This document shows, in pieces, positions 6,493 through 12,873 of a stretch of 20,732 bases of DNA (position 1 is the stretch's first letter; each line of letters starts with the position of its first letter). Source of the DNA: a virus. The stretch is taken from positions 1 through 20,732 of IMG/VR virus record IMGVR_UViG_3300022845_000027; one strand, 5' to 3'. The notes beneath the pieces were generated by a model that ran no database searches, was not told where the DNA came from, and worked only from the letters and a program-made list of their open reading frames with translations. Position numbers and translations under genes: made by a program.

Positions 6493-7269
6493 TTAAAAGT
6501 GGCTGTGTGACTGCTCGCCTCCGGCATCAGGCTTACTTTCATCCTGATGCTTCGCTTTTACGTCCCCCGCGCTAATGCTTTCCGCGAACTGCTTCGCCTG
6601 TGCATAAGTGTCGGCGTCTTTAACGTCACCGACCCGCTCGCAATTCCAACCATGCCACTTACCCTTAGCATTCTCTTGGCTAACGACAGTGAGTCGATAA
6701 ACTTGAGAGTACATGGGAGGAGTGAATAGGCCGTTTTTGCCCTGCATCTTCACCGACATCATCATTGAATTCCACTTGCGGCTAAGCTTTAGCTGCGTAG
6801 ATTTCATTACGATAAGGGCTGGACTAGCGACACCCTTCTCGTCGAGCACTTGCACGTAATGATTTGCAGTATTCTCGATGTAGCTTCCCGTGTCGGTATA
6901 GTCACGGTTATCGCCCTGCTCCCTGTGCGTGCGGCTCAAGATGTCGCTCGTCGCAGGGTAAATATTCAGCGGTGCGCCACTTCCTGATCCACGCGGTGCC
7001 CACTCTATGTACTGCCGGACATAGCTGCAAGGAATTACTTCGATGCCTTTCTTGCCGTCAAACAATTCGCCGGTGACCGAGTTGTAAAGCATGCCGGGGC
7101 TTGCTCCATCAACCTCACCAATCTCTGGCGACATGTTTGTTAGGATTCGCAGGAACGGTAAGGCAAAGTCGTCCTGATTCATTTCCTCAAAACCGCTTTG
7201 TGCGTCGCCTTCAAAGTTCATTGCGACCGCCACTGCGGTGTTACCTACTACTGCTTCTGATTTAGCCAT
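6493..7269 (-). CDS. Putative phage single-stranded DNA-binding protein
   Basis: A 258-residue soluble protein related, from memory, to conserved phage proteins that start with 'DDFALPFLRILTNMSPE' (here about residues 33-49), followed by PGMLYNSVTGELFDGKKG, VIPCSYVRQYIEWAPRG and, mid-protein, KSTQLKLSRKWNS. The C-terminal 30 residues are hydrophilic and flexible (DESKPDAGGEQ) and end in Phe, as the partner-binding tails of SSB and T7 gp2.5 do. Start ATG 7269 has AAAGGAAAA about six bases upstream. It sits within the replication module and upstream of a hairpin, as expected of an abundant DNA-coating protein. The conserved family is fairly certain, but the ssDNA-binding role rests on context and the tail, not on a recognised OB-fold motif. 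Confidence 0.6.
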   Translation of the reverse strand: MAKSEAVVGNTAVAVAMNFEGDAQSGFEEMNQDDFALPFLRILTNMSPEIGEVDGASPGMLYNSVTGELFDGKKGIEVIPCSYVRQYIEWAPRGSGSGAPLNIYPATSDILSRTHREQGDNRDYTDTGSYIENTANHYVQVLDEKGVASPALIVMKSTQLKLSRKWNSMMMSVKMQGKNGLFTPPMYSQVYRLTVVSQENAKGKWHGWNCERVGDVKDADTYAQAKQFAESISAGDVKAKHQDESKPDAGGEQSHSHF

Positions 7270-7289
7270 TTTTCGTTTTCCTTTTGTCT

Positions 7290-7832
7290 TTAAGATTTAA
7301 TGATTGCTTTTTGGCCTGCGTAAGCACCAAACAGATCGCTCGGGAAATCGTTACCGCGCTCGGTCTGCTCTCGAACAAATGCCTTAAGAGTCATCGGTTC
7401 TATCTTCTCAGCTTGCTCGGCCGGATAGCCTTGCTCACCAAGTAGATTCAGTAGACGGCTGCAAAGCTCGTCTTCGCCTCGTCCAAATCGGATCGAGACA
7501 GTATTCTTAATGATGTCGTCCATGCCGTGATCACGCAGCCATTGGAATGCCTCGGCCTTGCGAGCAGCAGAAATACTTGCTGAGTAAAATGCCTTCAGCT
7601 CGATTCTACTACCGTCTTCCATAATGAAACCCTGCATGCCGACTTGGGCTAAAGCTTCTGGGATGGACTGCTCGGTCAATTTTCTAAGTTGGTCCTTTCT
7701 CTCTTTCATGACCACTTCTAGGTCGTCGACTTCTTTCTCCAGCTCTTTAGCTCTTTTTGCTAATCCTGCAATCCCTTCGATATCATCATCCTGCAGCTTC
7801 AGAGCGTCTGCATCTTTTTCAAAATCAATCAT
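7290..7832 (-). CDS. Conserved hypothetical protein with N-terminal coiled coil (180 aa)
   Basis: Residues about 18-60 are a strongly charged coiled coil (LAKRAKELEKEVDDLEVVMK). A globular part follows with GFIMEDGSRIELKAFYSAS, a helical segment (FQWLRDHGMDDIIKNTVSI) and a C-terminal MTLKAFVREQTERG. Similar proteins are frequent next to SSB or recombination genes in phages, but no biochemical role is known to me. The start is ATG 7832, chosen over an upstream in-frame ATG at 7940. The later start has AGGAG eight bases before it, and the extra 36 residues would overlap the preceding gene by more than 100 bases. Its first 8 bases overlap the upstream gene's end. A scaffold or accessory factor for the replisome is possible. 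Confidence 0.75.
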   Translation of the reverse strand: MIDFEKDADALKLQDDDIEGIAGLAKRAKELEKEVDDLEVVMKERKDQLRKLTEQSIPEALAQVGMQGFIMEDGSRIELKAFYSASISAARKAEAFQWLRDHGMDDIIKNTVSIRFGRGEDELCSRLLNLLGEQGYPAEQAEKIEPMTLKAFVREQTERGNDFPSDLFGAYAGQKAIIKS

Positions 7833-8166
7833 CGCTGTCTCTCCTGTGTGGAAATAAATCGATTTGGATAGGTAAGTACCGGCGCTCCTGCTTGTCCCAC
7901 TTAAGCGCTTTGTACCGACCAGAGTTCTTAGCGGCAGCAACTGCAGCTAAAATACTAATGGCGGTGGGGTCACCAATAAACAAGAGGTAGTCGTCGTCGC
8001 AGAAATCTTCTAGCGCCCGTTTGACTCTTTGTACAGTCGGACCGGACGAGAAAATAACCTGCGCTTGGTTCGGTGGCAGAACAATTTCGATGTCACCGAA
8101 ATCTGCTGCCGGAATAATATTATGTTTCTGGGTCTCAGAAACAACAAAAACTTTTGCCACTTTCAT
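7825..8166 (-). CDS. Conserved hypothetical protein, first gene of replication operon
   Basis: A compact alpha/beta-looking protein of 113 residues: a strand (KVFVVSETQKHN), then AADFGDIEIVLPP, a helix around VQRVKRALEDFCDDDYLLFIGDP, and a small-residue helix (AISILAAVAAAKNSGRYK) ending in LKWDKQERRY. I recall similar proteins in other marine phages but no assigned function. The ATG at 8166 is only one base from AAGGAG. GTG at 8160 (protein starting AKVFVVSET) has ideal seven-base spacing and may be the true start. The frame can be read further upstream to 8211, but those residues would cover the promoter and ribosome binding site. As the first minus-strand gene after the divergent promoter it should be expressed early and strongly. 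Confidence 0.75.
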   Translation of the reverse strand: MKVAKVFVVSETQKHNIIPAADFGDIEIVLPPNQAQVIFSSGPTVQRVKRALEDFCDDDYLLFIGDPTAISILAAVAAAKNSGRYKALKWDKQERRYLPIQIDLFPHRRDSDD

Positions 8167-8179
8167 TCTCCTTTCTGGG

Positions 8180-8207
8180 TTGTTTTGCAATTGCGAGCCG
8201 CTATGAT
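8180..8207 (+). promoter_or_regulatory. Putative promoter for the SNF2 helicase-exonuclease pair
   Basis: TTGTTT (8180-8185), a 16-base spacer and TATGAT (8202-8207; five of six matches to TATAAT) give a sigma-70-like promoter reading right. The start would be near 8214, leaving a leader of about 50 bases. The start falls in an 8-bp palindrome GCGTACGC (8213-8220), and another, GCAATTGC (8187-8194), lies in the spacer; either could be an operator. Confidence 0.5.
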
Positions 8208-8233
8208 ACACTGCGTACGCCTATCGGTGTCAA
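8203..8233 (-). promoter_or_regulatory. Putative promoter for the replication operon
   Basis: On the minus strand a perfect -35 TTGACA (8233-8228) faces either TATCAT (8208-8203, five of six matches, 19-base spacer) or TGTATC (8210-8205, 17-base spacer). Transcription would start near 8196 and enter the 113-residue gene after about 30 bases. The TATCAT element is the reverse reading of almost the same bases as the plus-strand TATGAT, so the two promoters share a -10 region and presumably compete or are co-regulated. Confidence 0.5.
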
Positions 8234-8264
8234 CCGAAAAGCAAACCTAGAAAGGAGAATACCT

Positions 8265-9719
8265 GTGGAAAACTTGTGGATTGATCGCTATCGGTTTAAA
8301 AATCAACCGTTTGCACATCAAAAAATATATTTAGAACAGTTCTGGAAAAGACCTGTAGCTGCCTTGTTTGCGGATATGGGTACTGGTAAATCATTCATGG
8401 TCATTAACAATCTGGCTATGCTTTACGACGTGGGCAAAATAAATTCAGCGCTGATAATAGCGCCCAAAGGGGTCTATCGGAACTGGGTAGACGAAGAATT
8501 GCCCAAGCATTTGCCTGACCACGTGGTTCATCGCACGGCGCTTTGGACCCCTAACCCGCGCAAGGCTGAGAAGGCTGAACTCGAGGATTTATGGGAGGTT
8601 ACCGAAGACCTGAAGATACTGGTAATGAACGTCGAGGCGCTGTCGACCGCTAAAGGGTTCGAGTACGCCAAACGATTTGCGATGTACACCAAGTGCTTCA
8701 TGGCAATCGACGAGAGCACAACGATCAAGACGCCGACGGCAAAGCGTGCCAAGAACGTCCTGAAGGTGGGCGAGCAGGCCATCTATAGACGGATCATGAC
8801 AGGCTCGCCTGTGACGCGCAGCCCGATGGACCTGTATCAGCAGTGTGCCTTTCTGTCAGAGGAATGCCTCGATGCCCCTAGCTTTTACTCGTTTCGAGCA
8901 CGCTACGCGATTCTCGTTGAGAAGCACATGGGCTCTCACAGCTTCAAGAAGATCGTCGGCTACCGAAAGCTTGATGAGCTGAAAGAGAAGTTGGACCGGT
9001 TCAGCTACCGCGTAACCAAGGAGGAGTGTCTGGACCTACCGCCCAAGGTGTTTATCAAGCGAGAGGTAGAGTTGACCAAAGAGCAGCGCAAGGCCTACAA
9101 CGAGATGTCCACGCTTGCTTTGGCCCTCTTTGATCAAGGCATGACGACCACGGTAAATGCCCTAACTCAGCTCATGCGCCTGCACCAGATAACCTGCGGC
9201 CACAGCAAGCTCGACGATGGGACTGAGATCAATATCCCAACGAACCGCGTTGCCGAGATGATGTCCGTGGTCGAAGAAACGTCGGACAAGGTAATTATTT
9301 GGGCCAACTATCGCCACGACATCGAGGCCATCAAGATTGCTCTATCAAAAGAGTACGGCATGAATGCGGTGGGCACGTACTACGGCGACACCGACGACGA
9401 GGAGCGCAGGCGCGTGGTCCGTGAATTTCAAGACCCCGACAGCGAGCTGAGGTTCTTTGTTGGCAACCCAAGGACCGGCGGGTACGGACTTACGCTCACA
9501 GCAGCGAGCACAGTTGTGTACTTTAGTAACAGTTTCGACCTTGAGGTCCGGCTGCAGTCCGAGGACCGCGCTCACCGCATTGGGCAAACTAAGTCGGTGA
9601 CCTACGTGGATTTAATGGTGCCCGACACCGTCGACGAGAAAATAGTCAAAGCCCTGCGTTCCAAAATTGACATAGCCAACGAGGTGCTTGGCGAGGAGAT
9701 GAAGAATTGGTTGATTTAA
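8265..9719 (+). CDS. SNF2-type superfamily 2 DNA helicase/translocase
   Basis: ATP-driven DNA translocase of 484 residues. Motifs in order: Q motif PFAHQ (15-19), Walker A DMGTGKS (37-43), Ia-like IIAPKGVYRNW (64-74), Walker B DEST (149-152, in place of DEAH), motif III MTGSPV (178-183) and motif VI QSEDRAHRIGQ (431-441), the last being the SNF2 hallmark. The GTG at 8265 was chosen over upstream frames because AAAGGAG lies seven bases before it and homology-like sequence begins there. Such phage proteins resemble SMARCAL1/HARP-type remodellers that anneal DNA or reverse forks. It is the first gene of the only plus-strand pair and overlaps the nuclease by 13 bases, so the two products likely work together in recombination or repair. 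Confidence 0.93.
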   Translation: MENLWIDRYRFKNQPFAHQKIYLEQFWKRPVAALFADMGTGKSFMVINNLAMLYDVGKINSALIIAPKGVYRNWVDEELPKHLPDHVVHRTALWTPNPRKAEKAELEDLWEVTEDLKILVMNVEALSTAKGFEYAKRFAMYTKCFMAIDESTTIKTPTAKRAKNVLKVGEQAIYRRIMTGSPVTRSPMDLYQQCAFLSEECLDAPSFYSFRARYAILVEKHMGSHSFKKIVGYRKLDELKEKLDRFSYRVTKEECLDLPPKVFIKREVELTKEQRKAYNEMSTLALALFDQGMTTTVNALTQLMRLHQITCGHSKLDDGTEINIPTNRVAEMMSVVEETSDKVIIWANYRHDIEAIKIALSKEYGMNAVGTYYGDTDDEERRRVVREFQDPDSELRFFVGNPRTGGYGLTLTAASTVVYFSNSFDLEVRLQSEDRAHRIGQTKSVTYVDLMVPDTVDEKIVKALRSKIDIANEVLGEEMKNWLI

Positions 9720-10405
9720 TACCCCTGCGAAAAAAGTTTAAATACATCTCACTGCAACGTCAGGACTTGCCCGAGGGCCGACGGTACATCTACGGCGAGC
9801 AGAAACTGCCAAGCGTGACGACGATCTTGTCGGCCACTAAGGCAGATAAAGGGGGCCTTGATGCGTGGGTCGCGCGCGTCGGAGAAGTGGAGGCGGATCG
9901 CATAAAGAACGAGGCGGCACTGGTCGGCACCTATCTGCACGAGGTCATTGAACGAATGGTCGCCTATCGAGACCTGCCCCGTCCGACAAACTGGGAGATG
10001 TGCAAGGGCTACGAGCTCGGCTACAAAATCATCAACACCTACTTTCACAACGTCAATGAAATCTGGGGCTCTGAGGTTTCTCTGTTTTATCCGGAGAAGT
10101 ATGCGGGGACGACTGATCTTGTCGGCGTCTATCGAGACAAGCCTGCCATCATCGACTTCAAGCAAAGCAACAAACCAAAGAAGCGCCAGTGGATCGAGGA
10201 TTACTTTTGTCAGTTGGCGGCCTACGCTTTAGCGCACGATGAAATGCACGGCACTAAGATAGACAACGCGGTGGTGCTGATGGCGGTTCGATCAGACGGC
10301 AGCACTGCGGAGTTCTCCACCGCAGGCCGCGAGTTTCAAGGCTATAAGGACATGTGGATGCGTCGAGTTGACGAGTTCCACATGTCCTTAGCCAAAGGGG
10401 AATAG
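9707..10405 (+). CDS. PD-(D/E)XK exonuclease, RecB/MGME1-like
   Basis: Metal-dependent nuclease of 232 residues. The N-terminus has the PSVTTIL signature (35-41) seen in MGME1-like exonucleases, then GTYLHEVIE with His78, Glu123 (GSEVSL), Asp137 (GTTDLV), the catalytic Asp150-x-Lys152 (IIDFKQ) and Gln169/Tyr173 (QLAAY). All expected catalytic residues are present. The family trims single-stranded or duplex ends; Cas4 is a relative, but the four cysteines of its iron-sulfur cluster are absent. The start is TTG 9707, with GAGGAG eight bases upstream inside the helicase gene. Its last 18 bases overlap the end of the opposing virion gene, and a 14-bp inverted repeat covers that junction. Likely role: DNA end processing with the SNF2 helicase. 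Confidence 0.9.
   Translation: MVDLIPLRKKFKYISLQRQDLPEGRRYIYGEQKLPSVTTILSATKADKGGLDAWVARVGEVEADRIKNEAALVGTYLHEVIERMVAYRDLPRPTNWEMCKGYELGYKIINTYFHNVNEIWGSEVSLFYPEKYAGTTDLVGVYRDKPAIIDFKQSNKPKKRQWIEDYFCQLAAYALAHDEMHGTKIDNAVVLMAVRSDGSTAEFSTAGREFQGYKDMWMRRVDEFHMSLAKGE
10345..10390. repeat. Perfect 14-bp inverted repeat at the convergent gene junction
   Basis: TAAGGACATGTGGA (10345-10358) is matched exactly by TCCACATGTCCTTA (10377-10390) across an 18-base loop, which itself contains CGTC...GACG. The repeat lies in the last codons of the exonuclease gene, and its right arm includes the stop codon (10388-10390) of the opposing virion gene. RNA from either strand would fold into a stable stem near the 3' end. 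Neither side has a U tract, so it may be a factor-dependent or bidirectional terminator, an RNase III site, or a protein-binding or recombination site. Confidence 0.75.
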
Positions 10406-12871
10406 CTGCTCAAGCATGTCCCTGCTGCTTTGACCCGTAGGTCCTTGGGCCACGGCAGGTGCGGCGGGAGCCGGTTGCTCTGAACCAAGGCCGGGCACGC
10501 CACGGGTCTGCGGTGCGCTAGGCATGACTCGAGCCTGAGGTGGCGCGGCAGGCTCTTCGATTGGGGCTTCAACTGGGAACTCTTGTTCCCCTGCGGCCGC
10601 ACGTGCTGATTGAAATGCGCTTAAGATGAACTGCTCAGCAGAACTTGGAGGCAGGCCTACCGATTCCATAAATTGAACAAATGGTTTTGTTGCCGCCAAA
10701 GCCTTAACCGTCTGCTGTTCTTGGGCCGTTCCTGCTTGTTTGACTGCATTAACAAATTGAGGTGAGGCAATTAATCTATCTAATGCCGCACTGGTTGTCT
10801 CCTTCATTCCTCTGCCGCCAACTATCGCTGACGTAATGCCTGCAGCTATGCCCCAACCCCCCAATCCTACCGTTGCTCCTGCAGCTTCTATTGGAATACC
10901 CACTGCAGTGCGCTTCCCTACCTCGTAAAGGCGGGCTAATAACCTGTCCCCCTCTTCTAAACCCTTTTGAATAGGTCGTCCTGTTCGCACTCTTTGGTCA
11001 GTGGATAACTTCACTGCCTTTGAGACACGGTAAAGGTCGAATAACTGGCGCCTACTGCCCTCTGGCAGGTATTTAAACATGGTGTTCATGGCTACGCGAT
11101 TACGGAGCAGCCCTTCAAACCATAATTTATAGCTATTGAAATTTAACGCCCCGTCTGCCGTAGCTTTGCCAAATGCTCCCACTAATCCAGAAGTTACTAC
11201 GCGCTCACGCATTTCTTCCGGCACATTATTTATTAACCGTACTATTGTGTCCGAGTCGCCCTTGGCTAACTGTTTTATGCTGTTGTTTATGTTGTCAACC
11301 ATCGACATCGAAAGCTGTTTCCCAAACAACGAGATCATGTCGCTTTCAAGCCCAACTATAAGTCTAGTGGTTGCTTTAGCAGCATCGTATAACTCTTGTT
11401 TCCCTGCTTGAGCGGCAATGGCTGCAACATCAGAATCTAGGATTCCGTACAACAACTTGGCCATCCCAGTGTCTGCGTTAGCCCCTAACTCACCCTGTGA
11501 CCTTGCAGCTTTGCCCACGGTGCGCCTAACATCGTCTATTAGGGTATACGTGGGGTCGTCAATTGAAACTAAGATTTTTTGCCCGCCCGCTCTCCCGTAA
11601 ACTTCTCTAGGCATTAATTTATTGTAGACATACTGCTCTAAGTTAGATAAATCACTAACCTCGCCACCAACTTTTTGAATCCTTTCCTCTAAGTGGGCAA
11701 TAATTTTAGATGGGTTAAAACGGATAGATTCGCCAACCCCTTTTCTGAGGTTAGTCCATTGGCTTGTCTCAGCGGGGCCTAATTCATCTAACGTAGTACG
11801 CATTGTTTGGCGTACTTGTTGGTTTACCCTGCTTAAATCTGTTGTTCCTCCAAGCTCTTCGACTAAATCCAACGCTCTTTGGCCAACTTTCTGCAGGCCC
11901 TGTGTTTCAGCAGCTCCTACGGAAGAAGGTTTTACAGATTTTGCAATTTGAGCAATCTCCCTAAAGCCTTGGTCTGTGGTGTAATGGTCAGGCTGCAGGA
12001 AATCTTCAATACCTAAGCGCTGTGCAGCAGCAAGTACTTTTTCATCAGGCGCGGCCATTTCTGCCATTAAACGAATGGCTTCTTTGTCGTTTTGTGCCGC
12101 TCTTCTAGCTACATCAACAAGCTCTTGGTCTGACAGTGTTGGCAGGGTTGTCACGTTAGCGGGAGGGCTGTTTCTGTTAAGCAGCCTACCTATGGTATTT
12201 GAGTAACCAAACTTTAAGGCGAAACCCAACGCTTTTAACGCAGGCGGAGCAGCACCGGCTAAGCCTACGTCGGCTTTCCCAAAGTCTCCTCCTAATAAAG
12301 TTTGAAGACTTTCGTAACCTGCTTGCATCCCCGCACTTTCTACACCCGAACGAATAAGTCCTCGGCCTTTAAGCAGGGCGAATAGGGCGCCTGAAGACAG
12401 TCCGCGTGGGATGTCACTTGCCTCAAAACCCGGCTTGATTACATATTCCTGCCCGTTTACCGAGGACGTTAAAATTTGATTTCCCATCTCATCCATTCGA
12501 GAAGTGATGTCAGGAAACTGCTCCTTAATGACATTACTCATTTCTTCAGGGCGGGCCATCATAGTGCCAACAGCTACTTTTGCCTGCTCCGGGAAAACCG
12601 TAGACCATGACTGGAACTCGGGCATGCTTTGCCAAGTAGGCAGCCTTTCAATCTCGTCGGTTGTTCTTCGTTCGCCGGTAAAGGTTTCTTTTATACCGCC
12701 CAAAAAGCCAACGTCCTCGGTCGGTGCAGGGACAGCCGTAGAGGCAACAGCAGCTCCCTCAGCGTCAAGGGCCTGCTGATACGCCGTCGCAACGGTGTCG
12801 AATTCAGGCGTGCCCTTCTTGTCTTCGTTGGCTACGATCCAACCTGCGTAATCTTCAGCAGTATCCGGCAT
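10388..12871 (-). CDS. Large putative internal virion/DNA ejection protein (827 aa)
   Basis: Last gene of the virion operon. It is mostly helical and Ala/Glu/Arg-rich, without a signal peptide. Residues about 656-686 form a Gly/Ala-rich hydrophobic segment (GAATVGLGGWG-like, then GIAAGITSAIVGG) able to insert in a membrane, and another amphipathic Gly/Ala region lies near residues 150-220. The C-terminal 70 residues are Pro/Ala-rich and disordered. Size, helix content, a late hydrophobic segment and position among virion genes match internal proteins ejected into the host by short-tailed phages. ATG 12871 has CGAGGAG ten bases upstream and is two bases after the preceding gene. Its 3' end overlaps the plus-strand exonuclease by 18 bases. 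No catalytic motif is seen; the ejection role is inferred from context. Confidence 0.6.
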   Translation of the reverse strand: MPDTAEDYAGWIVANEDKKGTPEFDTVATAYQQALDAEGAAVASTAVPAPTEDVGFLGGIKETFTGERRTTDEIERLPTWQSMPEFQSWSTVFPEQAKVAVGTMMARPEEMSNVIKEQFPDITSRMDEMGNQILTSSVNGQEYVIKPGFEASDIPRGLSSGALFALLKGRGLIRSGVESAGMQAGYESLQTLLGGDFGKADVGLAGAAPPALKALGFALKFGYSNTIGRLLNRNSPPANVTTLPTLSDQELVDVARRAAQNDKEAIRLMAEMAAPDEKVLAAAQRLGIEDFLQPDHYTTDQGFREIAQIAKSVKPSSVGAAETQGLQKVGQRALDLVEELGGTTDLSRVNQQVRQTMRTTLDELGPAETSQWTNLRKGVGESIRFNPSKIIAHLEERIQKVGGEVSDLSNLEQYVYNKLMPREVYGRAGGQKILVSIDDPTYTLIDDVRRTVGKAARSQGELGANADTGMAKLLYGILDSDVAAIAAQAGKQELYDAAKATTRLIVGLESDMISLFGKQLSMSMVDNINNSIKQLAKGDSDTIVRLINNVPEEMRERVVTSGLVGAFGKATADGALNFNSYKLWFEGLLRNRVAMNTMFKYLPEGSRRQLFDLYRVSKAVKLSTDQRVRTGRPIQKGLEEGDRLLARLYEVGKRTAVGIPIEAAGATVGLGGWGIAAGITSAIVGGRGMKETTSAALDRLIASPQFVNAVKQAGTAQEQQTVKALAATKPFVQFMESVGLPPSSAEQFILSAFQSARAAAGEQEFPVEAPIEEPAAPPQARVMPSAPQTRGVPGLGSEQPAPAAPAVAQGPTGQSSRDMLEQLFPFG

Positions 12872-12873
12872 TT

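Larger units (their letters stand above)
8165..8260. repeat. 12-bp leader motif in mirror-image copies around the divergent spacer
   Basis: AGAAAGGAGAAT occurs on the plus strand at 8249-8260, before the SNF2 helicase, and in exact reverse complement at 8165-8176, before the first replication gene. Eleven of the 12 bases recur at the RHH gene leader (reverse complement of 1501-1512), and AGAAAGAAGAAT precedes the primase. It contains the Shine-Dalgarno core and is probably a conserved strong ribosome binding leader for first genes of operons. Confidence 0.6.

Noticed and set aside
7833-7940. N-terminal 36-residue extension of the coiled-coil protein
   Set aside because: It would overlap the upstream gene by over 100 bases and lacks a binding site, while ATG 7832 has AGGAG at good spacing.
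8154-8264. Upstream extension of the SNF2 helicase frame to 8154
   Set aside because: The extension crosses the promoter region and the start of the opposing gene; the GTG at 8265 has an ideal ribosome binding site and begins the conserved sequence.
8265-10405. Helicase-nuclease pair as a restriction or anti-phage defence island
   Set aside because: There is no methyltransferase, specificity subunit or effector nearby. Both families are ordinary in phage replication and recombination modules, and the pair sits between replication and virion genes.
9707-10405. Exonuclease as a Cas4 protein
   Set aside because: It lacks the Cas4 cysteine cluster and there is no CRISPR repeat or cas gene in the window; MGME1/RecB-like is the better match.
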